Under the pieces are notes generated by a model. It had not been told where the DNA came from. It was given only the letters and a program-made list of their open reading frames with translations, and did not search any database. From assembly GCA_007131295.1 (NCBI GenBank), contig SLQW01000001.1, positions 1-64,000 on the forward strand: 64,000 bases of DNA, given 5' to 3'. Both the position numbers and the translations under genes were made by a program. The stretch comes from Pseudomonadales bacterium. GTDB lineage: Bacteria > Pseudomonadota > Gammaproteobacteria > Pseudomonadales > Azotimanducaceae. Shown here in pieces: positions 23,602 to 32,713 of this stretch. Position 1 is the stretch's first letter. Each line of letters begins with the position of its first letter.

Positions 23602-24063
23602 ATGAGCTACAAGAAGGTACTCGTTGCCGTTGATCTCACCGAAGAGAGCGATCAGGTGCTGGCGAAAGCCAAGCACGTGGCCGAACAGGACGGTGCGCAA
23701 GTCTCGCTCGTTCACGTGGTGAAGCCCATCGAGCACGTCTACGGCGGATTCGGTGCAGTGGGCCTCGCAGGTGATTTTTCCGCCCAGATGGCGACGCTCG
23801 AGCAGCAGGCGGTCAGTCATGCACAGGAACAGCTTGCGAAGATGGGCAAGGACATCGGCGCCGCCAGCGACAAGCAGTTCGTTCAGGTCGGATCGGCTTC
23901 CCGCGAGATTCACCGGCTCGCCGAGGAAGAAGATATCGATTTGATCGTTATCGGGAATCATGGGCGTCATGGCCTCGGGCGGTTGCTCGGTTCTACGGCT
24001 AACGGTGTGCTGCATGGTGCAGGCTGCGACGTGCTTACCGTGCGGGTCGCGCTCGAAGACTGA
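23602..24063 (+). CDS. Universal stress protein (UspA family)
   Basis: The 153-residue single-domain Usp has the N-terminal strand KKVLVAVDLTEES and the ATP-binding pattern GNHGRHGLGRLLGSTANGVL near residues 118-137 (G-x2-G-x9-G-S/T), so it belongs to the nucleotide-binding class. It should be cytoplasmic and dimeric and is expected to be induced under stress or stationary phase. The start ATG at 23602 follows AGAGGA. The gene stands 115 bp after the degenerate GGDEF gene and 278 bp before the HTH-receiver regulator/rpoS pair, so a common link to stationary-phase control is plausible but not shown. Confidence 0.93.
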   Translation: MSYKKVLVAVDLTEESDQVLAKAKHVAEQDGAQVSLVHVVKPIEHVYGGFGAVGLAGDFSAQMATLEQQAVSHAQEQLAKMGKDIGAASDKQFVQVGSASREIHRLAEEEDIDLIVIGNHGRHGLGRLLGSTANGVLHGAGCDVLTVRVALED

Positions 24064-24219
24064 CTTTCTCGTTAGTTTCGAGATCATGCCCTTGGCGCCG
24101 GCAGTTCGCCGGCGCATGGCTTCCATCCTGAATCCTCCCCCCAAGTATTTCTGAGTCCGCTGAACTCGATATGCCGCCGTTGGCATAAGCGGCTCTGTAC
24201 TCATTCCAAATCAATATTT

Positions 24220-24253
24220 CCGATTAAACCGATTGAACCGATATATTTATCGG
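24220..24253. promoter_or_regulatory. Three 9-bp direct repeats (CCGAT type) ending in a palindrome
   Basis: CCGATTAAA (24220-24228), CCGATTGAA (24229-24237) and CCGATATAT (24238-24246) are consecutive 9-bp units. The last overlaps the palindrome CCGATA-TATT-TATCGG (24238-24253). The stretch is far more AT-rich than its surroundings and lies 90-120 bp before the HTH-receiver gene. It looks like a protein-binding region; no clear -35/-10 pair was identified. Confidence 0.5.
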
Positions 24254-24289
24254 CATCGGGGAGCGGCTGTGCTCTCGAATCGCTGCATA

Positions 24290-24317
24290 AATCGATTGAT
24301 CTTTCGGGGAATCGATT
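24290..24317. promoter_or_regulatory. Paired AATCGATT palindromes 20 bp apart
   Basis: The perfect 8-bp palindrome AATCGATT occurs at 24290-24297 and 24310-24317, exactly 20 bp (two helical turns) from centre to centre and 25 bp before the start codon of the HTH-receiver gene. Two phased sites suggest cooperative binding of a dimeric regulator, possibly autoregulation. Confidence 0.5.
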
Positions 24318-24341
24318 TCGGGGCGCAAGGGAAGGGGTGCA

Positions 24342-24971
24342 ATGAGCAAAGACTATCTCACTCCCAATGAAGTGGCGCGCATGCTCATGGTCTCGCCGAT
24401 CACCGTGCGCCAGTGGGCCAGCAAGGGCCTGCTCGATGCCACCACCACGGCTGGTGGTCATCGCCGCTTCACGCGGGAGGCCGTCCAGCAGTTCGCGCAG
24501 GAGCGGGGCATCCGCTTGCCACGCGAGGCGGATGGCAGCGTCCGTCGCCTGCTGGTGGTGGATGACGATCGTCAGCTCAATCGCTTTCTCGTGGAACTGC
24601 TGCACGCCTGGAGCCGGCGCATGGGTCGGGAAATCGAGGTTGATTGTGCGTTCGACGGCTTCGAAGCGGGCACCAAGGTCCATACCTTCGACCCGGATGT
24701 CGTTTTGCTCGATCTCATGATGCCCGGCGTCGATGGCTTCGAGGTTTGTCGCCAGCTCAAGTCCGATGCCCGCACCAGTCATATCCGGGTGGTGGCCATG
24801 ACCGGCTACTACTCACCGGACCGGGTCCAGAAGATTCTGGCAGCCGGCGCCGACCGCTTCATACGTAAACCCTTCTCCAACGACGAAGTCATTGATGCTT
24901 GCGGCCTCGCGACGACGAGCCGCCCCGAATCGATGTCGCAGGCTACGAAAAGCGAGGTGTGCCATGGATGA
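24342..24971 (+). CDS. Regulator with MerR/excisionase-type HTH and receiver domain
   Basis: The 209-residue protein begins with a MerR/excisionase-like winged helix-turn-helix (about 5-52: [20 protein letters not shown], then [11 protein letters not shown]) and continues with a CheY-like receiver (about 67-190). The receiver has the acidic pair Asp74-Asp75, phospho-acceptor Asp124 (VLLDLMMPG), Thr154 and Lys176, so it looks fully functional. No kinase is adjacent. DNA-binding domain first and receiver second is the reverse of most response regulators. Its last 8 bp overlap the start of the RpoS-like sigma gene, implying translational coupling and a role in controlling that sigma factor. Paired palindromes lie just upstream. 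Confidence 0.88.
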   Translation: MSKDYLTPNEVARMLMVSPITVRQWASKGLLDATTTAGGHRRFTREAVQQFAQERGIRLPREADGSVRRLLVVDDDRQLNRFLVELLHAWSRRMGREIEVDCAFDGFEAGTKVHTFDPDVVLLDLMMPGVDGFEVCRQLKSDARTSHIRVVAMTGYYSPDRVQKILAAGADRFIRKPFSNDEVIDACGLATTSRPESMSQATKSEVCHG

Positions 24972-26034
24972 TTTCAGCCACGACGAAGCGCTCGCCGAGC
25001 CCATGATGGAAGCGTTCACGGACTCGTTCAAAGACACGCTGTCCGAGTCCTTCGGGCTGTCGGGTCCGACCTCCTGGGCACGCGAGAGTGAAACCGAAGC
25101 GCCAGCGCGGCGCGGTCGCGCCGGGGGTCGCAAGGCGCGCACCCGCGCAGCCCCGAGTGCAGACGTCGGCAGCGAGCAGGATACGGGTGCTTCCCTGGAC
25201 GCTACCGACATCTACCTGCGGGAGATCAGCGCTGCAGGGCTGCTCGACGCGGAGTCTGAGCGGGATCTTGCTCGCCTCGTGCAGAAGGGCGACGCGGCGG
25301 CGCGAGCGCGCATGATCGAGTGCAACCTGCGGCTGGTGGTGATGTTGGCGCGGCGCTACCTCAACCGGGGCTTGCCTCTTGCGGATCTGATCGAGGAAGG
25401 GAACTTGGGTCTGATCCGTGCCGTTGAGAAGTTCGACCCAGAGCGCGGTTTCCGCTTTTCGACCTACGCGACCTGGTGGATCCGGCAGGCGATCGAACGC
25501 GGCCTGATGAATCAGAGTCGGATGATTCGCCTGCCGGTACACGTTGCCAAAGCTGTGCACGGCTGCCTGCGCGCGGCGCGGGATGCGGAGCAGAACGATA
25601 TAGAAAGCACGGCGGGCGGAGCGCCTTCGGCTGAAGCCATTGCCGAGCGCATGGATCGGGATGCCGGAGAGGTCAGGGACCTGTTGGCGTTGCATCACCA
25701 GACGCGTGCAGCCGATCACGCTGCCGATGCCGGTGACGGCCACATGCTCGAGAACATTACCGACCCGGAGGGCAATGACCCTGAGTCGGAGGTCATGAAG
25801 GAGCAGTTCGGGTCGCAGCTCGACGCCTGGTTGGACGAACTTGCTCCGCGACCGCGGGAGATTCTCTGCCGCCGTTTCGGTCTGCGCGGCTACGAGCCGC
25901 ACACGCTCGAGGAGGTCGGTCGCGAGATCAACCTGGCGCGGGAGCGGGTACGCCAGATCCAGATTCAGGCCATGGCCCAGTTGCGCAAGGCTATGTGCGA
26001 GGCCGGAATCGACCGGCTCGAGCTGGCAGTCTGA
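24964..26034 (+). CDS. rpoS: RNA polymerase sigma factor, RpoS type
   Basis: The 356-residue sigma-70 family protein has region 1.2 ([16 protein letters not shown], from about 79), region 2 with [60 protein letters not shown] broken across 121-180, region 3 and region 4 ([20 protein letters not shown]). The region 2/3 sequence is closest to RpoS among sigma factors I know. It carries a longer N-terminal extension (78 residues) rich in charged residues. Usual RpoS neighbours nlpD, pcm and surE are absent; instead it overlaps a receiver regulator, so it might be a relocated rpoS or a paralogue. The start ATG at 24964 lies within the end of that gene. Confidence 0.85.
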   Translation: MDDFSHDEALAEPMMEAFTDSFKDTLSESFGLSGPTSWARESETEAPARRGRAGGRKARTRAAPSADVGSEQDTGASLDATDIYLREISAAGLLDAESERDLARLVQKGDAAARARMIECNLRLVVMLARRYLNRGLPLADLIEEGNLGLIRAVEKFDPERGFRFSTYATWWIRQAIERGLMNQSRMIRLPVHVAKAVHGCLRAARDAEQNDIESTAGGAPSAEAIAERMDRDAGEVRDLLALHHQTRAADHAADAGDGHMLENITDPEGNDPESEVMKEQFGSQLDAWLDELAPRPREILCRRFGLRGYEPHTLEEVGREINLARERVRQIQIQAMAQLRKAMCEAGIDRLELAV

Positions 26035-26041
26035 GTCGCTG

Positions 26042-26067
26042 CGCCCGGCACCTGCGGGTGCCGGGCG
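26042..26067. terminator. Strong hairpin between convergent rpoS and cyclophilin genes
   Basis: CGCCCGGCACC (26042-26052) pairs perfectly with GGTGCCGGGCG (26057-26067) over a TGCG loop. No T tract follows on either side, but position between convergent genes supports a bidirectional terminator. Confidence 0.6.
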
Positions 26068-26095
26068 TCCACCGAATCAGTTCCAGCGGCGAATC

Positions 26096-26617
26096 TCAGC
26101 CCGCACTTCGATCGAGCGTGCGATTCCATTCCGCGAGACGCTCTTCCTGCCCAGCGAAAGCAGCCTCCTCGTCTCCGGTCAGGGTTGCCTTCTCGATTTT
26201 GTCGCCCTGCTCGATAGCGTTCACGACTTCCTGGTCCTGCGCCGAGACGACTTCACCGAAGATCGTGTGGGCGCCGTCCAGCCAGGGCGTGGCCACGTGA
26301 GTGATGAAGAACTGGCTGCCGTTGGTGCCTGGACCAGCGTTAGCCATGGACAGGCGTCCCGGAGCATCATGGCGCAGTTCCGGCGTACATTCGTCCTCGA
26401 ACCGGTACCCGGGATCACCGGTGCCGGTCCCGCGCGGACAACCACCCTGGATCATGAAGTCGGGAATGACCCGATGAAATCCGAGGCCGTCGTAGAACCC
26501 GCGCTTGACGAGATTCGCAAAGCTGGCCACGGTCACTGGGGCGTGTTGCGGGAACAGGCGCAGACGGATCGTGCCGCGATTGGTTACGAGTTCCACGCCG
26601 ACAGTGGTTCCGCTCAT
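26096..26617 (-). CDS. Peptidyl-prolyl cis-trans isomerase, cyclophilin type
   Basis: The 173-residue protein is a small cyclophilin that speeds proline isomerisation during folding. Signatures include [33 protein letters not shown] (residues about 33-65, with catalytic Arg and Phe in FHRVIPDF), [20 protein letters not shown] and [13 protein letters not shown]. No signal peptide is seen, so it is cytoplasmic like PpiB. The ATG at 26617 is preceded by AAGGAG at good spacing; longer upstream frames are ignored. It converges with rpoS and diverges from the dehydrogenase gene. The 201-bp divergent region holds no promoter I can name. Confidence 0.95.
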   Translation of the reverse strand: MSGTTVGVELVTNRGTIRLRLFPQHAPVTVASFANLVKRGFYDGLGFHRVIPDFMIQGGCPRGTGTGDPGYRFEDECTPELRHDAPGRLSMANAGPGTNGSQFFITHVATPWLDGAHTIFGEVVSAQDQEVVNAIEQGDKIEKATLTGDEEAAFAGQEERLAEWNRTLDRSAG

Positions 26618-26818
26618 GCAATTCTCCTTGGCTAGCGGCGAGCGCGGCCTGTGGCGGGCCGCGGAGGGGCGCCAGTTTAGGCGCATCGCTTCCCGAACGC
26701 GATCCCGAGCGCGCTGCAGGTCGGTTTCAGGGCTGGGAGATTCCAGAATATCTCTCTGTTTCAATGGCTTGTGCCTGGTGTACTGGCCGAGTGAACGGTT
26801 CGGGCAAAGGAGGTAGGC

Positions 26819-27718
26819 ATGCGCGTGGGTTTCATCGGGCTAGGAGTAATGGGCTTCCCCATGGCCGGGCATCTTGCTGACGCCGGCTTCGATGTTGGCG
26901 TCTACAATCGAACCGCGGTACGCGCGGAGCGATGGCTGGCCGAGCATGCGGGACGACGAGCTGACACGCCCCGTCAGGCCGCGCTCGGGGCGGAGGTGGT
27001 CTGCTGCTGCGTTGGCAATGACGACGATGTCCGCTCGGTGCTTTATGGCGAGAGCGGGGCGCTCGCCGGGATGGAGCGAGGGGCGGTGCTCATCGACCAC
27101 ACCACTGCGTCCGCCACACTTGCAAGGGAGCTGGCCGCGGCCTGCAAAGAACGGGATATCGGCTTCGTCGATGCGCCGGTTTCCGGCGGAGAGGCGGGAG
27201 CCGTGAACGGTCAGCTCACGGTCATGGCCGGAGGCAGCGAGAAGGATTTCGCGCGTGTCGAGCACGTGTTCGCCTGTTATGCCAAGGCCGCGCGGTTGCT
27301 CGGGTCCTCTGGCAGCGGTCAGCTCGCGAAGATGGTTAATCAGGTATGCATAGCCGGTGTGCTGCAGGGATTGGCGGAGGGGCTGCACCTCGCGCGCAGG
27401 GTCGGCTTGGACGCCGAGGCAGTGGTCGACGTCATTGCCAACGGGGCCGCTCAGTCCTGGCAGATGGACAACCGCAGTTCGACCATGCTGGAGGGTCGTT
27501 TCGACTTCGGCTTCGCCGTTGACTGGATGCGCAAGGATCTCGGCATCGCGCTGGACGAAGCACGACAGTGCGGGGCAAGGTTGCCGCTGACGGCCCTGGT
27601 CGATCAGTTCTATGGTGACGTTCAGGCAGCCGGCGGCGGGCGCATGGACACGTCCAGCCTGATCACCCGCCTCGAAGCAACGCTGATCAATCCTGTCAGC
27701 GACGATCCATCGGTTTGA
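26819..27718 (+). CDS. NAD(P)-dependent oxidoreductase, 3-hydroxyisobutyrate dehydrogenase family
   Basis: This 299-residue beta-hydroxyacid dehydrogenase has the N-terminal dinucleotide motif [16 protein letters not shown], the substrate signature [22 protein letters not shown] near residue 120, and the catalytic lysine in [11 protein letters not shown] near residue 175. The family includes 3-hydroxyisobutyrate, tartronate semialdehyde and succinic semialdehyde reductases; the exact substrate is not determinable here. A perfect AAGGAGGT ribosome site sits 4 bases before the ATG. Its last 23 bp overlap the end of gltA on the opposite strand, an unusually tight convergence. Confidence 0.9.
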   Translation: MRVGFIGLGVMGFPMAGHLADAGFDVGVYNRTAVRAERWLAEHAGRRADTPRQAALGAEVVCCCVGNDDDVRSVLYGESGALAGMERGAVLIDHTTASATLARELAAACKERDIGFVDAPVSGGEAGAVNGQLTVMAGGSEKDFARVEHVFACYAKAARLLGSSGSGQLAKMVNQVCIAGVLQGLAEGLHLARRVGLDAEAVVDVIANGAAQSWQMDNRSSTMLEGRFDFGFAVDWMRKDLGIALDEARQCGARLPLTALVDQFYGDVQAAGGGRMDTSSLITRLEATLINPVSDDPSV

Positions 27719-28979
27719 AATCGCGCTGAACGGCTCCTGTGTAGAGCTGGCGGGGACGGCCGATTTTGTAGCTACCGCTGATCATCTCGTTCCAGTGGGC
27801 GATCCAGCCCGGGGTCCGGCCCGTAGCGAACATGACCGTGAACATGCTCACGGGAATGCCGATAGCCTTGAGGATGATGCCCGAGTAGAAGTCCACGTTC
27901 GGGTAAAGGCGCTTCTCTACGAAGTATTCGTCTTCGAGCGCGATGCGCTCTAGCTCCATGGCGAGTTCGAGCTGTGGATCGTCGGCTGCGCCGAGTTCAG
28001 CCAGGACCTCGTCGCAGGTCTGCTTCATGACTCGGGCACGCGGGTCGTAGTTCTTGTAAACCCGGTGGCCAAAGCCCATGAGTCGGAACGGATCGTTCTT
28101 GTCCTTGGCTCGCTTCACGAACTCATTGACCCGGGAGACGTCGCCGATCTCATCGAGCATGTTGAGCACGGCTTCGTTAGCGCCGCCGTGGGAGGGGCCC
28201 CAAAGTGCCGCAATGCCGGAAGCGATACAGGCGAAGGGATTGGCGCCGGTGGAACCGGCGAGGCGAACAGTCGAGGTCGAGGCATTCTGCTCGTGGTCCG
28301 CATGCAGCATGAAAATGCGGTCCATGGCGCGCGCAATGACCGGATTGACGTCGTAAGTTTCGCAGGGTACGCCGAACATCATGTAGAGGAAATTTTCCGC
28401 GTAGCTCAGGTCGTTGCGCGGGTACATGAACGGCTGACCTAGCGAATATTTGTAGCACATGGCCGCCAGCGTCGGCATCTTGGCGATCAGGCGCATCGCC
28501 GAAATATTGCGATGTCGCTCGTCCGTGATGTCCAGGGAGTCGTGATAGAAGGCTGAAAGGGCACCGACGACTCCGATCATGATTGCCATGGGATGGGCAT
28601 CGCGGCGAAAGCCGTTGAAGAACACTCTGATCTGCTCGTGCACCATGGTGTGCCGGCTGATGGTGTGGTCGAAGTTGGCCTTATCGTCTGCGTTGGGCAG
28701 ATCGCCATTCAGCAGCAGATAGCAGACCTCGAGAAAGTCGGAGTTTTCGGCCAGCTGCTCGATAGGATATCCCCGGTGCAGCAGGGTTCCGGCGTCGCCG
28801 TCGATGTACGTTATCGCCGAGTCGCAGGAGGCGGTCGACACGAAGCCCGGGTCGTAGGTGAAGTAGCCCTGCGCAGTGAGCTTGGATACGTCGACCACGT
28901 CGGGCCCGGTGGAACCGGACAGGATCGGCAGCTCTATGGGGTCACGGCCCTCGATGGTGAGCAGGGCTTTCTTGGCCAT
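27696..28979 (-). CDS. gltA: Citrate synthase (type II)
   Basis: The 427-residue enzyme condenses acetyl-CoA with oxaloacetate, the entry step of the TCA cycle. Its length equals E. coli GltA, and catalytic residues align: His264 ([10 protein letters not shown]), His305 ([14 protein letters not shown]) and Asp363 (NVDFYSGI). The long N-terminal region with YFTYDPGF is typical of the hexameric NADH-regulated type II enzyme. It is divergent from the sdh operon, as in Pseudomonas, with promoters for both in the 312-bp spacer. Its 3' end overlaps the convergent dehydrogenase gene by 23 bp. Confidence 0.98.
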   Translation of the reverse strand: MAKKALLTIEGRDPIELPILSGSTGPDVVDVSKLTAQGYFTYDPGFVSTASCDSAITYIDGDAGTLLHRGYPIEQLAENSDFLEVCYLLLNGDLPNADDKANFDHTISRHTMVHEQIRVFFNGFRRDAHPMAIMIGVVGALSAFYHDSLDITDERHRNISAMRLIAKMPTLAAMCYKYSLGQPFMYPRNDLSYAENFLYMMFGVPCETYDVNPVIARAMDRIFMLHADHEQNASTSTVRLAGSTGANPFACIASGIAALWGPSHGGANEAVLNMLDEIGDVSRVNEFVKRAKDKNDPFRLMGFGHRVYKNYDPRARVMKQTCDEVLAELGAADDPQLELAMELERIALEDEYFVEKRLYPNVDFYSGIILKAIGIPVSMFTVMFATGRTPGWIAHWNEMISGSYKIGRPRQLYTGAVQRDFKPMDRR

Positions 28980-29021
28980 GCGTGGCTCCTGGGGATGGGA
29001 ATGGGAGAAAGCGGAGCCGGA

Positions 29022-29050
29022 AAGCTAGCCGTGGGGCAGGGGGTTGTCAA
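29022..29050 (-). promoter_or_regulatory. Sigma-70 promoter candidate for gltA
   Basis: On the minus strand TTGACA (29050-29045), a 17-base spacer and TAGCTT (29027-29022) precede gltA by about 40 bp. The -35 is perfect and the -10 weak, which would fit a promoter helped by an activator. Confidence 0.5.
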
Positions 29051-29084
29051 CGCGATGACCGGTAGGTCGATGCGATGCAATCGT

Positions 29085-29113
29085 TTGTCAACCCAGGGGC
29101 ATACATCTATTAT
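29085..29113 (+). promoter_or_regulatory. Sigma-70 promoter for the sdh operon
   Basis: TTGTCA (29085-29090), a 17-base spacer and TATTAT (29108-29113) match the consensus at 10 of 12 positions. The transcript would have a leader of about 170 bases before sdhC. I see no recognisable riboswitch in that leader, nor anything else in the 28980-29291 spacer. Confidence 0.7.
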
Positions 29114-29291
29114 GCGTGCCCGGCCGCAAGATGTGCCTATTCGACGTCCGCCACGCTCCCCTCGAGCGCTTCGGAGGCGTCCCGGTCCTGCTTAGACGCG
29201 CCGGTCCAGGCTCGGGGCCCCTGATCGCTGAATTTTCGATGAAGCGCGATCGGTGCGTCGGGTCCCACCAACCCAGCCGATAGAGAAACGG

Positions 29292-29669
29292 ATGAAGACA
29301 CGCGAACGCCCCGTCAATCTCGACCTTACCAAGTTCAGTTTTCCGCTTCCGGCGTTGACTTCGATTACCCACCGTATCTCCGGGGTCATTCTATTTGTGG
29401 GGCTGGCATTTTTGCTCTATGCCCTCAATCTTTCCTTGAGTTCGCCCACTGGCTACGCCGACGCCGTGGCCCTGTTTGATGCGCCCCTGGCCAAATTCGT
29501 CACCTGGGGACTTTTGACCGCTCTTGGTTATCACCTGGTGGCGGGCATCAAGCATCTGTTTCTGGATTTCGATTTCGGCGAAACGCTGCAAGGCGCGCGG
29601 CTGGCCTCTCAGATCACGATCGTCGCCGCGGTTATCCTCAGCATCCTGGCTGGAGTCTGGGTATGGTAA
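29292..29669 (+). CDS. sdhC: Succinate dehydrogenase cytochrome b556 subunit SdhC
   Basis: The 125-residue membrane subunit anchors succinate dehydrogenase and helps bind heme b and quinone. It has the family N-terminus RPVNLDLTKFSFPLPALTSITHRISGV and three hydrophobic helices. The heme ligand histidine is in TALGYHLVAGIKHLFLDF near residue 80. ATG 29292 is chosen because it gives the family start MKTRERPVNLDL. It is the first gene of sdhCDAB and overlaps sdhD by 7 bp. Confidence 0.95.
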   Translation: MKTRERPVNLDLTKFSFPLPALTSITHRISGVILFVGLAFLLYALNLSLSSPTGYADAVALFDAPLAKFVTWGLLTALGYHLVAGIKHLFLDFDFGETLQGARLASQITIVAAVILSILAGVWVW

Positions 29670-30031
29670 CTAATGCGACCAGTCTGACCCGCAGCGGTCT
29701 GTCCGATTTCATCATCCAGCGCGTCAGTGCCGTCATCCTGGCGCTCTACACCCTGGTCGTTATCGGCTTTCTGCTGATGACGCCGGAACTCGACTACGGT
29801 ACCTGGGTCGAGTTCCATGCGGGTACCGTAATGCGTCTGTTCAGCACGCTTGCGGTCCTGGCGCTCGCCGCCCATGCCTGGATCGGCATGTGGACGGTAG
29901 GCACCGATTACGTTCGTGAGCATTACTTCGGGCAACGGGCAACAGTCTTCCGTTCCATCTATATGGTGATCTGCGTCGGCGTGCTCTTCGTTTTCGTCGC
30001 CTGGTCGCTGCAAATCTTCTGGAGACTCTAG
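29663..30031 (+). CDS. sdhD: Succinate dehydrogenase membrane anchor SdhD
   Basis: The 122-residue second membrane anchor has three transmembrane helices. The heme ligand histidine and quinone-site tyrosine are in [16 protein letters not shown] near residue 70, matching the E. coli SdhD pattern. It starts inside the last codons of sdhC and ends four bases before sdhA, consistent with stoichiometric translation of the complex. Confidence 0.94.
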   Translation: MVTNATSLTRSGLSDFIIQRVSAVILALYTLVVIGFLLMTPELDYGTWVEFHAGTVMRLFSTLAVLALAAHAWIGMWTVGTDYVREHYFGQRATVFRSIYMVICVGVLFVFVAWSLQIFWRL

Positions 30032-30035
30032 ACCC

Positions 30036-31808
30036 ATGGCCAAACTTCGAACCATGACCTTCGATGCCGTCATCGTCGGCGGCGGCGGGGCAGGTATGCG
30101 CGCGTCGCTGCAACTGGCACAGAGCGGTCTCAACACCGCGATGCTCTCGAAGGTGTTCCCGACCCGCTCGCACACAGTGTCCGCCCAAGGCGGCATTACT
30201 TGTGCCATCGCCAGTGAGGACCCTAACGACGACTGGCGCTGGCACATGTACGACACGGTCAAGGGGTCGGACTACATCGGTGACCAGGACGCCATCGAGT
30301 ACATGTGCAGCGTCGGGCCGCAGGCAGTGTTCGAACTCGAGCACATGGGCCTGCCTTTCTCCCGGACCGAGACCGGGCGCATCTACCAGCGCCCCTTCGG
30401 CGGCCAGTCCAAGGACTACGGCAAGGGCGGGCAGGCGGCCCGGACCTGTGCTGCTGCGGACCGGACCGGGCACGCGCTGCTTCACACGCTCTATCAGCAG
30501 AATCTGAAGGCCGAGACCACCATTCTCTCCGAGTGGTTCGCAGTCGATCTGGTGACGAACCAGGACGGCGCCGTCACCGGCGTCATTGCCCTGTGCATCG
30601 AAACCGGGGAGACCGTCTACATCAAGACCAAGGCGGTGGTGCTGGCAACCGGCGGCGCCGGTCGGATCTATGCCTCTACCACGAACGCTTTGATGAACAC
30701 CGGCGACGGTGTCGGCATGGCCCTGCGTGCCGGGGTGCCGGTGCAGGACATGGAGATGTGGCAGTTTCACCCAACCGGCATCTATGGTGCAGGTACCCTG
30801 GTGACCGAGGGATGCCGCGGTGAGGGCGGCTACCTGATCAACAAGGACGGCGAGCGTTTCATGGAGCGCTACGCCCCTAACGCCAAGGATCTGGCCGGTC
30901 GTGACGTGGTCGCGCGCTCGATGATCCTGGAGATTCTCGAAGGTCGAGGCTGCGGCCCGGAAGGCGATCATGTGTTGCTCAAGCTCGATCACCTCGGGGA
31001 AAAGATCCTCAATACGCGCCTGCCGGGCATTTGCGAACTGTCCAAGACATTCGCTCACGTGGATCCGGTCAAGGAACCGATTCCGGTGGTGCCGACCTGC
31101 CACTACATGATGGGGGGCATCGCCACGAACGTGCACGGCCAGGCCATCACCACCGACAGCGGCGGCAACGACACCTTTGTACCTGGTCTCTTCGCCTGTG
31201 GTGAAGCGGCCTGTGTTTCAGTGCACGGCGCCAATCGCCTCGGCGGCAATTCGCTTCTCGACCTGGTTGTGTTCGGGCGTGCTGCCGGCATGCACATCGA
31301 GGAGGCGCTGCGCCAGGGTGTGAGCTTGCGGGAGGCCAGCGAAAGCGATTTCGAGCGTGCCATGGCACGCCTCACCGCGCTGGAAGAGTCCAGCTCGGGC
31401 GAAAGCGTGGCTGTTTTGCGCAAGGAGCTGCAGAACTGCATGCAGAACAACTTCGGCGTATTCCGCACCGCGGAATACATGGCAAAAGGCGTGCAGCAGC
31501 TGGAGGATCTGCGTGAGCGGATCGCCAAGGTTCACCTGCCGGATAAGAGTTCCGCCTTCAATACGGCGCGCCTCGAGGCGCTCGAACTCGGCAACCTGCT
31601 CGAGGTCGCTGAAGCGACGGCGATTCCCGCGATGGAACGCAATGAGAGCCGTGGTGCCCACGCACGCGACGACTATCAGGAGCGCGACGACGCGAACTGG
31701 TTGTGCCATTCCATGTACTACCCGACGGATCGACGCGTCGGCAAACGGGCGGTGAATTTTTCTCCCAAAACCGTGGATACCTTCGAACCCAAGGCCCGCT
31801 CCTACTGA
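30036..31808 (+). CDS. sdhA: Succinate dehydrogenase flavoprotein subunit SdhA
   Basis: The 590-residue catalytic subunit oxidises succinate to fumarate. The FAD motif [17 protein letters not shown] starts at residue 13, and His46 in [11 protein letters not shown] is the covalent flavin attachment residue. The substrate-binding [23 protein letters not shown] and the later [13 protein letters not shown] and [13 protein letters not shown] motifs are complete. The length matches the E. coli protein (588). It is followed 26 bp later by sdhB, and all four sdh genes are in one operon. Confidence 0.98.
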   Translation: MAKLRTMTFDAVIVGGGGAGMRASLQLAQSGLNTAMLSKVFPTRSHTVSAQGGITCAIASEDPNDDWRWHMYDTVKGSDYIGDQDAIEYMCSVGPQAVFELEHMGLPFSRTETGRIYQRPFGGQSKDYGKGGQAARTCAAADRTGHALLHTLYQQNLKAETTILSEWFAVDLVTNQDGAVTGVIALCIETGETVYIKTKAVVLATGGAGRIYASTTNALMNTGDGVGMALRAGVPVQDMEMWQFHPTGIYGAGTLVTEGCRGEGGYLINKDGERFMERYAPNAKDLAGRDVVARSMILEILEGRGCGPEGDHVLLKLDHLGEKILNTRLPGICELSKTFAHVDPVKEPIPVVPTCHYMMGGIATNVHGQAITTDSGGNDTFVPGLFACGEAACVSVHGANRLGGNSLLDLVVFGRAAGMHIEEALRQGVSLREASESDFERAMARLTALEESSSGESVAVLRKELQNCMQNNFGVFRTAEYMAKGVQQLEDLRERIAKVHLPDKSSAFNTARLEALELGNLLEVAEATAIPAMERNESRGAHARDDYQERDDANWLCHSMYYPTDRRVGKRAVNFSPKTVDTFEPKARSY

Positions 31809-31834
31809 GTGGCGCCTGAAGGAGAGCTACCGCC

Positions 31835-32542
31835 ATGCAAGTCAGCATCTATCGCTACAACCCTGACACGGACGAAGCCCCCTACATGCAGGATGTCGAT
31901 GTGGACATCCCAGAGGGCCGTGACCTCATGGTTCTCGATGTCCTCGAGATGATGAAAGCTTCCGATCCGAGCATCAGCTATCGGCGTTCCTGCAGGGAAG
32001 GTGTCTGCGGATCGGACGGCGTCAACATGAATGGCCGCAACGGACTCGCCTGCATTACGCCGCTGTCCGAAGTCGTGAAGAAGAAGAAGCGCCTGGTTCT
32101 GCGGCCTCTGCCAGGGCTTCCGGTCATCCGCGATCTGGTCGTGGACATGACCCAGTTCTTCCGCCAGTACGAGAAGATACAGCCCTACCTGCAGAACGAC
32201 ACACCGCCGCCGGCTCAGGAGCGGTTGCAGTCTCCCGAAGATCGGGACAAGTTGGATGGACTATACGAGTGTATTCTGTGCGCATGTTGCTCCACGGCCT
32301 GCCCATCCTTCTGGTGGAATCCGGATAAGTTCATCGGCCCAGCGGGCCTTCTGCAGGCCTATCGCTTCCTGGCCGATTCACGGGATACGGCCACCGCCGA
32401 GCGGCTCGCGGAACTGGACGATCCCTTCAGCGTATTCCGCTGTCGGGGGATCATGAACTGCGTCAGTGTCTGTCCGAAGGGCCTCAACCCGACCCGGGCC
32501 ATTGGGCACATCAAGCACATGCTGCTGCAGCAGGGAACTTGA
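31835..32542 (+). CDS. sdhB: Succinate dehydrogenase iron-sulfur subunit SdhB
   Basis: The 235-residue electron-transfer subunit carries three iron-sulfur clusters. The 2Fe-2S ligands are in SCREGVCGSDGVNMNGRNGLAC (near residues 53-73, given here as the family pattern), the 4Fe-4S ligands in CILCACCSTACP near residue 147, and the 3Fe-4S ligands in CRGIMNCVSVCPKGLNP near residue 204. It passes electrons from SdhA to quinone at SdhCD. A ribosome site GAAGGAG lies 12 bases before the ATG. No sdhE follows; the next gene is sucA after a 171-bp spacer. Confidence 0.98.
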   Translation: MQVSIYRYNPDTDEAPYMQDVDVDIPEGRDLMVLDVLEMMKASDPSISYRRSCREGVCGSDGVNMNGRNGLACITPLSEVVKKKKRLVLRPLPGLPVIRDLVVDMTQFFRQYEKIQPYLQNDTPPPAQERLQSPEDRDKLDGLYECILCACCSTACPSFWWNPDKFIGPAGLLQAYRFLADSRDTATAERLAELDDPFSVFRCRGIMNCVSVCPKGLNPTRAIGHIKHMLLQQGT

Positions 32543-32671
32543 CCGCGGCGCTGTCAGTGCGGCATGCGGTTGCGAGGTCTGGCGGACCCGAGACAAGCTG
32601 GCGCGCCGTTGGTAGTCGCTGATGCCTTGAAGGTATGGCGCCAAGTGCGTGCGTTATGCTGACTGGCGTGG

Positions 32672-32689
32672 CTGAGGTCTTCACCTCAG
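32672..32689 (+). other. Perfect 7-bp hairpin just upstream of sucA
   Basis: CTGAGGT (32672-32678) pairs with ACCTCAG (32683-32689) over a CTTC loop, ending 24 bases before the sucA start codon. There is no T tract, so it is not an intrinsic terminator. It could be an mRNA processing or stability element in the sdhB-sucA spacer. Confidence 0.5.
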
Positions 32690-32713
32690 TGCGTGTGTGA
32701 AGTGGAGAGTGCG

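Noticed and set aside
24238-24253. GCCGATAA on the minus strand inside the 24.2-kb palindrome as a FliA -10
   Set aside because: No TAAA-type -35 lies at the required distance on that strand, and no minus-strand gene begins nearby.
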